64,000 nucleotides of DNA. Origin: Pseudomonas neustonica (GTDB lineage: Bacteria; Pseudomonadota; Gammaproteobacteria; Pseudomonadales; Pseudomonadaceae). Under the pieces are notes generated by a model. The model was not told where the DNA came from and searched no databases. It worked only from the letters and a program-made list of their open reading frames with translations. The translations under genes and the position numbers were made by a program. Positions 16,093-25,559 of the stretch are shown in pieces. Where the stretch lies: contig NZ_RKKU01000022.1 of NCBI RefSeq assembly GCF_003797945.1, positions 1 to 64,000 of the forward strand, read 5' to 3'. The stretch's first letter is position 1. Every line of letters starts with the position of its first letter.

Positions 16093-17652
16093 TTATCGTC
16101 GGTTAAAGCGCTCAACCAGATTGACTTGCTGCTGCGCGGTGGCGGCGAGTTCGCTGCTGAGGTCTGCGCTGCGCAGCGCTTCATTTGAGGTGGTGTCAGC
16201 CAGGCTTGCGATATTGGTGACGTTGCGGTTGATCTCCTCTGCGACACTGCTTTGTTCCTCTGCAGCGCTGGCGATTTGACCGGCCATATCATTGATGCGC
16301 TCGACCGCCAGGCGGATGCCTTCCAGTGCATCGTCAGCTTCGATGACCTGCGCAACGCCGCGATCGGCTTGCTCGTTGCCAGTGCGCATACTCTCGACGG
16401 TGCCCTGGGCTGCCTGTTGCAGGTTGGCGATCAGCGAGTGAATCTGCTCGGTGGATTGCGCTGTGCGGCTGGCCAGTGCACGTACTTCATCGGCGACCAC
16501 GGCAAACCCACGGCCTTGTTCGCCTGCTCGGGCCGCTTCAATCGCTGCGTTAAGGGCCAGCAGGTTGGTCTGTTCGGCGATGCCTTTAATTACGTCGACG
16601 ACAGTGCCTATTTCGCGTGCGTCAGAGGCAAGCTTGTCGGCTACAGTAGACGCGGCGTTAACGGAGGCTGAGAGGCTTTCAATCGCTTGCCGTGCACTGC
16701 CGGCAACGGTCTTGCCATGCATTACCAGGTCAATGGCTTCGCGTGTTGCGCTGGCCGTGCTTTGTACATTGCCCGACACTTCCTGGGTGGCAGCGGCCAT
16801 CTGGTTGATGGCTGCGGCGACCAGATCTGTCTCATTGCTTTGTTGCGAGAGGCCTTCACTGCTTTGCGCTGCCAGCTTGCTGGATTCGCCTGCCTGTCGC
16901 GTCAACTGTTCGGCACTGTCGGCAAGCCGGGTCAGGCAGGTTTGCAGCCGAGCTTGCTGGCTGTGAATGGCCATTTCGATCTGGCCGAGCGCGCCTTGGA
17001 AAGGCGTATACATTTGGGCGAGCAGAGGGTCAGTGATACTGCTGCTTGCTGCGCCGACAATGCGATTGAGGCGCTGGTCCAGCAGAGCTTTGAGGCCAAG
17101 GCCAGCGGGCAAGCCAAGCACCAGACCCAAGGCAGCCCCTGGCATACCGAGCGCTGCACCTGCCCCGGCGCCGATGGCCAGCATCAAGGCGCTAGGGATG
17201 ACATGCAACATTATTCCTGACCAATCGGCAGGAACCGCTTTTTTTCCTGCGTTCAGGCGTTTGTAGAGTGCCTCCGCACGTTGCACCTGGCCTGCGGTTG
17301 TCTTGACCCGCACTGATTCAAAGCCCTGAATGTCGCCGTGCTCATAAATAGGCGTAACAAAGGCATTAACCCAATAGTAATCGCCGTTCTTGCAACGATT
17401 CTTCACGATCCCCATCCAGGCCTGACCTTTTTTCAGGTCTCCCCACATATGGCCGAAGACCGCAGCTGGGGTGTCCGGGTGCCGTACCAGGTTGTGCGGG
17501 CTGCCGATCAGCTCTTCGCGCTCGAAGCCGCTGATGTTGACGAAAGCATCATTACAGTAGGTGATGATGCCTTTGAGATTGGTGGTGGAGATCAGGCGCT
17601 GCTCTTCAGGGAAGGTGCGCTCTCGCTGGGTGACAGGTTGGTTGTTACGCAT
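16093..17652 (-). CDS. aer: Aerotaxis receptor Aer (PAS domain plus methyl-accepting signalling domain)
   Basis: From the ATG at 17652 the protein has 519 residues. A PAS domain fills about residues 10-120 ([47 protein letters not shown]), as in FAD-binding Aer proteins. A membrane hairpin around 160-200 has no periplasmic sensor domain. The conserved chemoreceptor tip reads [34 protein letters not shown]. The N-terminal [14 protein letters not shown] closely resembles P. aeruginosa Aer, whose gene also sits next to the aconitase gene. It senses redox or oxygen through FAD and signals to CheA. A start 42 nt further upstream is possible but adds no homologous residues. Confidence 0.92.
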   Translation of the reverse strand: MRNNQPVTQRERTFPEEQRLISTTNLKGIITYCNDAFVNISGFEREELIGSPHNLVRHPDTPAAVFGHMWGDLKKGQAWMGIVKNRCKNGDYYWVNAFVTPIYEHGDIQGFESVRVKTTAGQVQRAEALYKRLNAGKKAVPADWSGIMLHVIPSALMLAIGAGAGAALGMPGAALGLVLGLPAGLGLKALLDQRLNRIVGAASSSITDPLLAQMYTPFQGALGQIEMAIHSQQARLQTCLTRLADSAEQLTRQAGESSKLAAQSSEGLSQQSNETDLVAAAINQMAAATQEVSGNVQSTASATREAIDLVMHGKTVAGSARQAIESLSASVNAASTVADKLASDAREIGTVVDVIKGIAEQTNLLALNAAIEAARAGEQGRGFAVVADEVRALASRTAQSTEQIHSLIANLQQAAQGTVESMRTGNEQADRGVAQVIEADDALEGIRLAVERINDMAGQIASAAEEQSSVAEEINRNVTNIASLADTTSNEALRSADLSSELAATAQQQVNLVERFNRR

Positions 17653-17938
17653 GTAAGCGTCCTTGGATGCTCTGGGTGGGAGTAATTCACCCATTTTGTT
17701 GTCTATGCTCTGTTAACAGCTTGCACGTGGTGGTGTTTGATCGCCGGTTGCAGGCTTCGATATTCATCAGTACGGTGAAAACCGCTTTACAACGTAATTA
17801 GTTCTAATAATGGCCCTGTGCCCTTAACGATAGCTGCAATTCGGTACTGCGATAGCTAAAAGTGTAACTAAGCTTTCAGAGAAGTATGGTCAATCAGGTG
17901 CCGATGGCTAGTTAATCGGCCGATAGGAGAAAATCTTA

Positions 17939-20671
17939 ATGTCTGTAGTCAATAGCTTGAAGACGCACTCCACACTGGATGTCGGCGGCAAGACATACCA
18001 CTTTCATTCACTTGGCAAAGCGGCAGACCAATTGAAGGGGATCGATAAGCTTCCCAAATCACTCAAGGTATTGCTGGAAAATCTGCTGCGTAATGAAGAT
18101 GGTGAAACGGTAACCCGCGACGACATTCAGGCGATGGCGGATTGGCTCAAGGCTCGGCATTCTGACCGCGAAATTCAATATCGTCCAGCGCGCGTTCTGA
18201 TGCAGGACTTTACCGGGGTGCCAGCCGTGGTCGATCTGGCTGCCATGCGTGACGCTGTGGCCAAGGCTGGCGGCGACCCGCAGCAAATCAACCCACTTTC
18301 ACCGGTTGATTTGGTGATTGATCACTCGGTCATGGTTGATAACTTTGCCACCGATGATGCTTTCCACGAGAACGTCGAGATTGAGATGCAGCGTAATGGC
18401 GAGCGCTACGCCTTTCTGCGCTGGGGCCAAACGGCTTTTGATAATTTCCGTGTGGTGCCGCCGGGCACCGGTATTTGCCACCAGGTTAACCTTGAGTATC
18501 TGGCGCAGAGTGTTTGGGCGGCAGAGGTTGACGGAAAGCTATGGGCTTACCCTGACACCCTGGTTGGTACCGACTCACACACCACCATGGTTAATGGTTT
18601 GGGTGTGCTGGGTTGGGGCGTCGGCGGTATTGAGGCGGAGGCGGCCATGCTGGGCCAGCCAGTTTCAATGTTGATCCCTGAAGTTATCGGCTTCAAGTTG
18701 ACGGGTAAATTACCCGAGGGCATGACGGCAACCGATCTGGTTCTGACGGTCACGCAGATGCTGCGCAAGAAAGGTGTGGTCGGTAAATTTGTTGAATTTT
18801 ATGGTGATGGCCTGGCTGATTTGCCATTGGCTGACCGTGCCACCATTGCCAACATGGCACCGGAGTATGGTGCGACCTGCGGCTTCTTCCCGATTGACGA
18901 AGAGACACTCAATTACATGCGCCTGAGCGGTCGCCCTGATGAGGTGATCGCACGTGTCGAGGCTTACAGCAAGGCGCAGGGCTTATGGCGTGACGCGGGC
19001 GATGAGCCTGCCTTTACTGATAGCCTGCACCTCGACATGGGCGAAGTGGTTGCCAGTCTGGCCGGGCCCAAGCGGCCGCAGGATAGGGTCGCTTTGCCGG
19101 ATATTCCCAGCGCCTTTGACGATCTGCTGGCGCTGCAGGTAGCCCCGGCAGACCAGGAACAAGCGCGTCTGGAAGGTGAGGGCGGTGGCGGTACCGCCGT
19201 TGGCGCACAAAACGCCGAGGCCGCTATTATGGTGGATGGCAAAGAGTACGTGATGAGCCACGGCGCGGTGGTGATCGCGGCGATTACCTCCTGTACCAAT
19301 ACCTCCAACCCCAGTGTCATGATGGCTGCCGGTTTGGTCGCCAAAAAGGCGATTGAGCGCGGCTTGATGCGCAAGCCTTGGGTCAAGTCATCATTGGCGC
19401 CGGGCTCTAAAGTTGTCACCGACTATCTGGACAAAGCGGGGCTGACTAATTATCTGGATCAGCTTGGCTTTAATCTGGTGGGTTATGGCTGCACCACCTG
19501 TATTGGTAACTCGGGACCATTGCCGGATGATATCGCCCATGCTGTAAGCGAGAACGACCTGGTGGTTTCCGCCGTGCTCTCGGGCAATCGCAACTTTGAA
19601 GGTCGCGTGCATCCCCAGGTGAAAGCCAACTGGTTGGCATCGCCGCCGCTGGTTGTAGCCTATGCACTGGCCGGTAACACACGGCTGAATCTGACCGAGG
19701 AGCCGCTGGGACTGGATGCGGACAACAAGCCGGTGTTTCTCAAGGATATCTGGCCAAGCAACGCTGAGATCGCCGAGGCGGTGGCACTGGTTGAAGATGG
19801 CATGTTCCGCTCGCGTTACGCCGATGTGTTTAGCGGCGACGAACATTGGCAGTCCATCAAGATCAGCGAAGGTAAAACCTACGCCTGGCAGGATGATTCC
19901 ACCTACGTGAAGAATCCACCGTACTTTGATGAGATTGACCAGCCATTAAAGCCATTGGTTAACGTCGATCAGGCGCGCGTGCTAGCGGTGTTTGGTGATT
20001 CCATTACCACTGACCATATCTCGCCAGCAGGCAACATCAAAGCCAGCTCACCGGCTGGTGAATACCTGCAAAGCCTTGGCGTGAAGCCAGAGGACTTCAA
20101 CTCGTATGGTTCCCGGCGCGGTAATCATGAAGTAATGATGCGGGGCACCTTTGCCAATATCCGTATTCGTAACCGCATGCTGGGCGGCGAAGAAGGTGGT
20201 GAGACCATACATGTGCCGAGCGGCGAGCGGATGTCGATCTACGATGCGGCCATGCGGTATCAGCAGGATGGCACGCCATTGGTCGTGCTGGCGGGTAAGG
20301 AGTACGGCACTGGCTCCAGCCGCGATTGGGCCGCCAAGGGTACCAATCTGCTGGGCGTCAAGGCTGTGCTGGCAGAAAGCTTTGAGCGTATTCACCGCTC
20401 CAACCTGGTTGGTATGGGCGTGTTGCCGCTGCAGTTCAAGGATGGGCAGAGTGTCGCTAACCTGGGGCTGGATGGTCACGAGCTGATCGACATTGAAGGT
20501 ATCGATGACGATTTGAAGCCGGGCCAGACGCTCAAGGTAGTCGCGACCACCAGCAAGGGAGATAAGGTCAATTTCGAGGTGCTGTGTCGCATTGATACGG
20601 GTAATGAGATTGATTACTTCAAGGCGGGAGGCATCCTGCATTACGTATTAAGGGACCTTATTGGCTCTTAG
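17939..20671 (+). CDS. acnA: Aconitate hydratase AcnA
   Basis: A 910-residue monomeric aconitase of the AcnA/IRP type. [31 protein letters not shown] and [12 protein letters not shown] supply active-site residues and the first [4Fe-4S] cysteine; [12 protein letters not shown] supplies the other two; [19 protein letters not shown] is the swivel domain. It isomerises citrate to isocitrate in the TCA cycle. TAGGAG lies about 10 nt before the ATG. The 286 bp between it and the divergent aer start hold both promoters and a small palindrome (gccgat/atcggc at 17900-17920), with no other gene seen. A strong terminator follows at 20724. Confidence 0.96.
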   Translation: MSVVNSLKTHSTLDVGGKTYHFHSLGKAADQLKGIDKLPKSLKVLLENLLRNEDGETVTRDDIQAMADWLKARHSDREIQYRPARVLMQDFTGVPAVVDLAAMRDAVAKAGGDPQQINPLSPVDLVIDHSVMVDNFATDDAFHENVEIEMQRNGERYAFLRWGQTAFDNFRVVPPGTGICHQVNLEYLAQSVWAAEVDGKLWAYPDTLVGTDSHTTMVNGLGVLGWGVGGIEAEAAMLGQPVSMLIPEVIGFKLTGKLPEGMTATDLVLTVTQMLRKKGVVGKFVEFYGDGLADLPLADRATIANMAPEYGATCGFFPIDEETLNYMRLSGRPDEVIARVEAYSKAQGLWRDAGDEPAFTDSLHLDMGEVVASLAGPKRPQDRVALPDIPSAFDDLLALQVAPADQEQARLEGEGGGGTAVGAQNAEAAIMVDGKEYVMSHGAVVIAAITSCTNTSNPSVMMAAGLVAKKAIERGLMRKPWVKSSLAPGSKVVTDYLDKAGLTNYLDQLGFNLVGYGCTTCIGNSGPLPDDIAHAVSENDLVVSAVLSGNRNFEGRVHPQVKANWLASPPLVVAYALAGNTRLNLTEEPLGLDADNKPVFLKDIWPSNAEIAEAVALVEDGMFRSRYADVFSGDEHWQSIKISEGKTYAWQDDSTYVKNPPYFDEIDQPLKPLVNVDQARVLAVFGDSITTDHISPAGNIKASSPAGEYLQSLGVKPEDFNSYGSRRGNHEVMMRGTFANIRIRNRMLGGEEGGETIHVPSGERMSIYDAAMRYQQDGTPLVVLAGKEYGTGSSRDWAAKGTNLLGVKAVLAESFERIHRSNLVGMGVLPLQFKDGQSVANLGLDGHELIDIEGIDDDLKPGQTLKVVATTSKGDKVNFEVLCRIDTGNEIDYFKAGGILHYVLRDLIGS

Positions 20672-20723
20672 TTGACCAACATATTTTGTAGTTAGCCTGA
20701 CCATTGCGGACTCGATGGTCACA

Positions 20724-20758
20724 AAAAGCTCCGACGCTATGGGTCGGGGCTTTTTTTT
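20724..20758 (+). terminator. Rho-independent terminator of acnA
   Basis: A 9-bp stem (agctccgac with gtcggggct, one G-T pair) and 6-nt loop are followed by eight T residues, about 55 nt after the acnA stop. This is a textbook intrinsic terminator. Confidence 0.9.
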
Positions 20759-20837
20759 GGTTCATAAGGTGCGCGTGGTCATACTTTCTTGGTGGCTGGA
20801 TCTCAGGCTGGTTCTATTTTTTACTTTAATTAATTCA

Positions 20838-20864
20838 GAAACTTAGCGAGCGCTTTAATTATGA
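20838..20864 (+). promoter_or_regulatory. Candidate AlgU (sigma-E type) promoter of algD
   Basis: GAAACTT at 20838-20844, a 15-nt spacer and TATGA at 20860-20864 approximate the AlgU/RpoE consensus GAACTT-N16-TCTGA. In P. aeruginosa algD is transcribed from an AlgU promoter with a long untranslated leader. Here the start would fall near 20870, leaving a leader of about 230 nt. Each element differs from consensus by a base, so this is a candidate only. Confidence 0.4.
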
Positions 20865-20883
20865 CGCCAAATTGCTGTAGCGG

Positions 20884-20999
20884 TTTTAACGAGTCATAGA
20901 TAAAAACAATGCTTGTTTCTGTGATTTGGCTTGCATAAAGAAATATTTGAAGGCATTGTTTTTCGCAACGAAAGAGCCAAACACCCAGGCTCGTTAAAA
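20884..20999. repeat. Nested inverted repeats upstream of algD
   Basis: Three nested pairs can be read. Ten-bp outer arms are ttttaacgag (20884-20893) and ctcgttaaaa (20990-20999). Eleven-bp perfect inner arms are aaaaacaatgc (20902-20912) and gcattgttttt (20953-20963). A 5-bp pair tttct/agaaa lies inside. As RNA this would form a long interrupted hairpin in the algD leader. It could be a regulatory leader structure, a protein-binding region or a relic of a small mobile element. Confidence 0.55.
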
Positions 21000-21029
21000 A
21001 CACTTTAGACCCCTGTTTGCATAATAAAA

Positions 21030-21045
21030 CCAACACGGAAGTTGG
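21030..21045 (+). promoter_or_regulatory. Possible RsmA/CsrA-binding hairpin in the algD leader
   Basis: A 5-bp stem (ccaac/gttgg) presents the loop ACGGAA, so a GGA triplet sits in a hairpin loop, the classical CsrA/RsmA recognition form. It is about 54 nt before the algD start. A second GGA is in the Shine-Dalgarno sequence (GGAG at 21086-21089). RsmA control of algD mRNA has been described in Azotobacter vinelandii. Confidence 0.35.
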
Positions 21046-21098
21046 GGGGCGGCAAGTACCGACTTGTATCGTCTTTTTGAGCTATGGAGTGCACTACT

Positions 21099-22409
21099 AT
21101 GCAAATCAGCATATTTGGTTTGGGTTATGTCGGTGCTGTTTGCGCCGGCTGTCTCTCTTCTCGTGGTCATAACGTTATCGGCGTTGATGTATCACAGACC
21201 AAGATCGATCTGATCAATCAAGGTAAATCTCCGATTGTAGAACCCGGCCTGGGCGAATTGTTGCAGGCGGGTGTTCAGGCGGGTCTTTTGCGCGGTAGTA
21301 CCGACGTGCAGGAAGCAGTACTCAACTCTACTTTGTCGATGGTATGCGTCGGGACACCGAGTAAGCGAAACGGTGATCTGGACCTGGTCTACATGGATGC
21401 AGTTTGTCGCGAGATAGGACAGGTTCTGCGCGACAAGTCACAGCGCCATACCGTCGTTATCCGCAGTACTGTCTTGCCTGGTACCGTCACCAACGTTGTA
21501 ATCCCTGCTTTGGAAGAGACCTCGGGTAAGAAGGCGGGGGTCGATTTTGGGGTGGCGGTTAACCCGGAATTTCTGCGCGAGAGCACGGCGATCAAGGACT
21601 ACGATTTTCCGGCGATGACGGTGATTGGTGAGTTGGATACAGCATCCGGTGATGAGCTTGAAGCGCTGTACCAGGAGCTGGACGCCCCTATCTTCCGCAG
21701 AACTATTGCGGTAGCGGAAATGATCAAATATACCTGCAACGTCTGGCATGCGGCCAAAGTGACCTTTGCCAATGAGATTGGCTCTATCGCCAAGGCCTGC
21801 GGTGTGGACGGACGAGAAGTAATGAATATCGTCTGTCAGGATCACAAACTGAATATTTCCGCGTACTACATGAAGCCCGGTTTTGCGTTCGGCGGGTCGT
21901 GTCTACCTAAGGATGTGCGCGCTTTGACTTATCGTGCTGGCCAACTGGATGTTCCACATCCGATGCTCGCCGGTATCATGGACAGCAATAGCAAGCAGAT
22001 AGAGCGCGCCTTCGACTTGATAGCAAGCCAGGGTAAGCGGCGTATTGGTCTGCTGGGGCTTAGTTTCAAAGCAGGTACTGATGACCTGCGTGAGAGTCCG
22101 CTGGTAGAGTTGGCTGAAAAGTTGATTGGCAAAGGCTACGAGTTACGCATATATGACGAGAATGTTGAATATGCTCGTGTATTTGGCGCCAATAAAGAAT
22201 ACATAGAATCAAAAATCCCCCATGTTTCCTCATTGTTGCATACCGACTTGCAGCAACTTATAGCCGACTCCGAAGTATTGGTGTTAGGCAACGGTGATCC
22301 GCAGTTCGCCGCTTTGGTTAATGATCCCAATAAAGATAAGTACGTTATCGATCTGGTTGGCTTTATGCAGACTTCAAGTGCGTCTGGGCTTGAAGGTATT
22401 TGCTGGTAA
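21099..22409 (+). CDS. algD: GDP-mannose 6-dehydrogenase AlgD
   Basis: From the ATG at 21099 the protein has 436 residues, the length of P. aeruginosa AlgD, and matches it closely from ISIFGLGYVGAVCAGCLS to the final EGICW. Catalytic features are intact: NPEFLRESTAIKDYD, the Lys in MIKYTCNVWHA, and the active-site Cys in FGGSCLPKDVRAL. It oxidises GDP-mannose to GDP-mannuronate in two NAD steps, the committed step of alginate synthesis. This start is preferred over the ATG at 21084 because the latter overlaps the GGAG ribosome-binding site. It is the first gene of the operon; a 137-nt gap separates it from algA, the largest gap in the cluster. Confidence 0.96.
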   Translation: MQISIFGLGYVGAVCAGCLSSRGHNVIGVDVSQTKIDLINQGKSPIVEPGLGELLQAGVQAGLLRGSTDVQEAVLNSTLSMVCVGTPSKRNGDLDLVYMDAVCREIGQVLRDKSQRHTVVIRSTVLPGTVTNVVIPALEETSGKKAGVDFGVAVNPEFLRESTAIKDYDFPAMTVIGELDTASGDELEALYQELDAPIFRRTIAVAEMIKYTCNVWHAAKVTFANEIGSIAKACGVDGREVMNIVCQDHKLNISAYYMKPGFAFGGSCLPKDVRALTYRAGQLDVPHPMLAGIMDSNSKQIERAFDLIASQGKRRIGLLGLSFKAGTDDLRESPLVELAEKLIGKGYELRIYDENVEYARVFGANKEYIESKIPHVSSLLHTDLQQLIADSEVLVLGNGDPQFAALVNDPNKDKYVIDLVGFMQTSSASGLEGICW

Positions 22410-22546
22410 CTCATTATCTGGCTGGGCTTCGTAATATTGTAATTTGCTGTCGATCCCAGGCATTCAGCGTTTGTTACAAGACTATTTCTTACGTTCTAGT
22501 GCGGCTGCGCGCACACGGGTAACTGATTAAGTACTGGGAGAATACT

Positions 22547-23974
22547 ATGGTTCCACTGATCTTGTCGGGTGGCAGCGGCACACGCCTATGGCCATTGTCA
22601 CGCAAACAGTTCCCTAAGCAGTTTCACGCCTTGATGGGCGAGCAGACTATGTTTCAACAGACGTTAGCGCGTCTGAGGTTGCCGGGTATTGAGGCACCTA
22701 TTGTCGTTTGCAACAAGGAACACAAGTTCATTGTTGATGATCAGTTGAACCAGAGCAAGGTGCGCGCGCAGGAGATCATGCTCGAGCCTTTTGGTCGCAA
22801 CACGGCGCCTGCCGTCGCTCTGGCGGCGATGCACCTGATGGGGCAAGGTCGTGACGAGTTGCTGTTGGTATTGCCGGCGGACCATTTGATTACCGATGAA
22901 ACGGCTTTCAATATTGCGGTGGAACGCGCCCGCGAGGCCGCTGAAAACGGTTCCATGGTGCTCTTCGGTGTGCCAGCGCATAAACCTGAGACTGGTTACG
23001 GTTATATCAAGGTGGGCGCTACGGACAGTGGCCCTGTTGCGGGCTCTATGCGAGTAGAGCATTTTGTCGAGAAGCCTGACCTGGCGACCGCTCAGTCCTA
23101 CGTAGAAGACGGCGGCTATTGCTGGAACAGCGGTATGTTCTTGTTTCGCTGCAGCACTTATCTGCAGGAGTTGGAGCGCTATTCTCCGGATATTCTTGAA
23201 GCCAGCCGGTTGGCCCTGGATCGTAGCCTTTGCGAAGAAGGGCGCATTCACATCAATGCCGAGGCGTTTGCCTCCTGTCCTGATGATTCGATTGATTATG
23301 CCGTGCTGGAAAAAACGGAAACGACCTGTGTGGTTCCCTTGAGCGCGGGCTGGACCGATGTAGGTAGCTGGTCTGCGTTGTGGGAAGTGCAGGACAAGGA
23401 CGAGCAGGGCAATGTGGTTGTGGGCGACTCTCTGTTACAGGATGCGCAGAACAACTATGTGCACGCCACCAGCAAAATGGTTGTCATGGTTGGTGTTGAG
23501 GATCTGGTGGTGGTTGAGACGCGCGACGTGGTGATGATTGCTCATCGCGACAAGACCCAACAGATCAAGGATGTGGTAGGGCGGTTGACCCAGGATGAGC
23601 GTGACGAGGTTAATAACCACGTGCAAGTGTTTCGGCCATGGGGGAGCTATGACTCGGTCGATCTGGGTGAGCGCTTTCAGGTCAAGCACATCACTGTTCA
23701 GCCTGGGGCGCGGCTGTCACTGCAGAAGCATCACCACCGTGCTGAGCACTGGGTTGTTGTGCGCGGTACTGCTCAGGTGACCTGTGATGAGAAGACCTTT
23801 TTGCTGACCGAAAACCAGTCAACCTACATCCCTATCGCCTCGGTACACCGGTTGTCCAATCCCGGGAAAATCCCCTTGGAAATCATAGAAGTGCAGTCTG
23901 GTAGCTATCTCGGTGAAGACGATATCGAGCGGTTGGATGATGTCTACGGTCGCACACCGGCAATGAGCCAGTAG
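22547..23974 (+). CDS. algA: Mannose-1-phosphate guanylyltransferase / mannose-6-phosphate isomerase AlgA
   Basis: A 475-residue bifunctional type II enzyme. The N-terminal guanylyltransferase has LSGGSGTRLWPLSRKQFPKQF and the FVEKPD signature; the C-terminal cupin isomerase has PGARLSLQKHHHRAEHW and QSTYIPIASVHRL. It performs the first and third steps to GDP-mannose, with AlgC doing the middle one. In P. aeruginosa algA closes the alginate operon; here it is second, directly behind algD. TGGGAG lies about 8 nt before the ATG. The 20-nt gap to alg8 indicates one transcript. Confidence 0.95.
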   Translation: MVPLILSGGSGTRLWPLSRKQFPKQFHALMGEQTMFQQTLARLRLPGIEAPIVVCNKEHKFIVDDQLNQSKVRAQEIMLEPFGRNTAPAVALAAMHLMGQGRDELLLVLPADHLITDETAFNIAVERAREAAENGSMVLFGVPAHKPETGYGYIKVGATDSGPVAGSMRVEHFVEKPDLATAQSYVEDGGYCWNSGMFLFRCSTYLQELERYSPDILEASRLALDRSLCEEGRIHINAEAFASCPDDSIDYAVLEKTETTCVVPLSAGWTDVGSWSALWEVQDKDEQGNVVVGDSLLQDAQNNYVHATSKMVVMVGVEDLVVVETRDVVMIAHRDKTQQIKDVVGRLTQDERDEVNNHVQVFRPWGSYDSVDLGERFQVKHITVQPGARLSLQKHHHRAEHWVVVRGTAQVTCDEKTFLLTENQSTYIPIASVHRLSNPGKIPLEIIEVQSGSYLGEDDIERLDDVYGRTPAMSQ

Positions 23975-23994
23975 TCCAAGGAGCACGTTTTTAC

Positions 23995-25542
23995 ATGGAT
24001 GAGTCCAGAGCAATCTCCGTTGAGGCGCCTGAGTATGCAGCTCCCGGTTTTCATAGGCCGGGCATTCGTAGTTGGTGCGGGTGGGTTTTTCTACTGGCGC
24101 TGATTGCGCTGGCGTCGAATATGGTTGATCCGAGTTACCTGGATCCGGCGCACAAGAATTTTATTTTTATTATTGGTTTGTTGGGGATCTGGCGCTACAG
24201 CAACGCCTTCACGCATTACATGCGAGGTATGTACTTCCTGCACTGGCGTTTCCCGCGCGTGAGGCGTGCGGTCGAGCGCATGGGCGATGCGGCTTTGCCG
24301 ACGCACATGTATATGGTGGTGACCAGTTTTCGCATTCCAACGGAAACGACCTACGAGGTGTATCGCTCGGTGTTTGAGGAGCTGCAGCGTTTGCCGGTGG
24401 CGAGTACGGTTATTGCCTCAATCGTTGAAAAGGCGGATGAAAACTTCATCAAGCAGATCATGCGCGATGTGGTGTTGGAGCGTGATGACATTCGCCTAGT
24501 GATCATTCGTGCGCGGGGCACTGGCAAGCGTGATGGTCTGGCGCATGCGTTCCGTGCGTTGTCACGGCGGATGCCGGTTGAAGGTGCAGTGGTTGGCGTA
24601 GTCGACGGCGATACCATTATGTTGCCCGGCTGTATTGATCGGGCGGCCAAGTTGTTCGCTTACATGCCTAATGTTGGCGGGGTGACCACCAACGAATTCT
24701 GCGCTGTTGAAGGCAGTCGCATGATGAAGGAATGGCACACCATGCGCTTCGTCCAGCGGCATATCAATATGTGCTCTATGTCGCTGTCACGTCGGGTGCT
24801 GACCTTGACCGGACGTCTCTCCTTTTTCCGCGCATCGGTGATGACCGATCCCGAGTTCATCAAGGATGTTGAAGCTGATTTTCTTGATCATTGGCGGCTG
24901 GGGCGCTTTCAGTTTCTCACCGGCGATGACAAGTCTTCCTGGTTCAGCCTTATGCGTGCGGGCTGGGATACCTACTACGTGCCCGACAGCCACACCCTGA
25001 CCGTTGAGCATCCACCGGATAGCAATTTCTTCCGCGCGACCCGCCAGCTTATGTATCGCTGGTACGGCAACTCTCTGCGGCAAAATTTCCGTGCTACGCG
25101 AGAACTGGGTTTTCGTCGTCTGGGGCTGTTTGCCAGCTACGTGCTCTATGACCAGCGCGTGTCGATGTGGACCTGCCTGGTGGGGCTGTCAGGTTCAGTA
25201 GTGGCTGGCCTGGTATTCGGCATTGAATACCTGCTGATTTATCTGTTCTGGATTTTGTTATCACGCACCTTGGTGACCGTGCTGTTTTTCTTCACCCGGC
25301 ATCCGGTCGACCCGCTGTATCCGTTTGTTCTGTATTACAACCAGATAGTGGGGTCGGTGATGAAGGTGTACTCAATGTTCCACATGGATCGACAAAGCTG
25401 GACGCGACAGAAAACCACCCTGAGCGGCGGCGCGGACTTCGATGTAATGCTGAACCAATGGACTTCAAAAGCGATGCTGATGTCATCCATCGCCATCTTC
25501 TTTGGTGTCATTTCGATTCTTTTGGATGTATCTCAACTCTGA
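23995..25542 (+). CDS. alg8: Mannuronan synthase glycosyltransferase Alg8
   Basis: A 515-residue GT2 membrane glycosyltransferase. Two N-terminal membrane helices (about 24-66) are followed by a cytosolic catalytic domain with KRDGLAHAF, the VDGDT metal motif, EADF, and the QLMYRWYGNSLRQNF motif typical of processive synthases. Several C-terminal helices (about 380-515) follow. It polymerises GDP-mannuronate and threads the chain through the inner membrane, activated by c-di-GMP through Alg44. P. aeruginosa Alg8 has about 494 residues, so the N-terminus is slightly longer here. AAGGAG precedes the start. Confidence 0.95.
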   Translation: MDESRAISVEAPEYAAPGFHRPGIRSWCGWVFLLALIALASNMVDPSYLDPAHKNFIFIIGLLGIWRYSNAFTHYMRGMYFLHWRFPRVRRAVERMGDAALPTHMYMVVTSFRIPTETTYEVYRSVFEELQRLPVASTVIASIVEKADENFIKQIMRDVVLERDDIRLVIIRARGTGKRDGLAHAFRALSRRMPVEGAVVGVVDGDTIMLPGCIDRAAKLFAYMPNVGGVTTNEFCAVEGSRMMKEWHTMRFVQRHINMCSMSLSRRVLTLTGRLSFFRASVMTDPEFIKDVEADFLDHWRLGRFQFLTGDDKSSWFSLMRAGWDTYYVPDSHTLTVEHPPDSNFFRATRQLMYRWYGNSLRQNFRATRELGFRRLGLFASYVLYDQRVSMWTCLVGLSGSVVAGLVFGIEYLLIYLFWILLSRTLVTVLFFFTRHPVDPLYPFVLYYNQIVGSVMKVYSMFHMDRQSWTRQKTTLSGGADFDVMLNQWTSKAMLMSSIAIFFGVISILLDVSQL

Positions 25543-25559
25543 AAAAAAGGCCATAGGAT

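Larger units (their letters stand above)
20672..21098. other. Intergenic region between acnA and algD
   Basis: These 427 bp are AT-rich compared with flanking genes. They hold the acnA terminator, a sigma-E-like promoter candidate, nested inverted repeats and a small GGA-loop hairpin, listed separately. No convincing protein-coding gene is seen; a 68-codon minus-strand frame here has low-complexity composition and no ribosome-binding site. In P. aeruginosa the algD upstream region is likewise long and carries distant AlgR sites. I could not identify AlgR boxes. Confidence 0.7.

Noticed and set aside
20830-21036. 68-codon minus-strand frame upstream of algD
   Set aside because: No ribosome-binding site or family resemblance; it spans the inverted repeats, and AT-rich DNA easily gives such frames.
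21084-21098. Upstream ATG for algD adding five residues
   Set aside because: It covers the GGAG ribosome-binding site, and homology to AlgD starts at the ATG at 21099.
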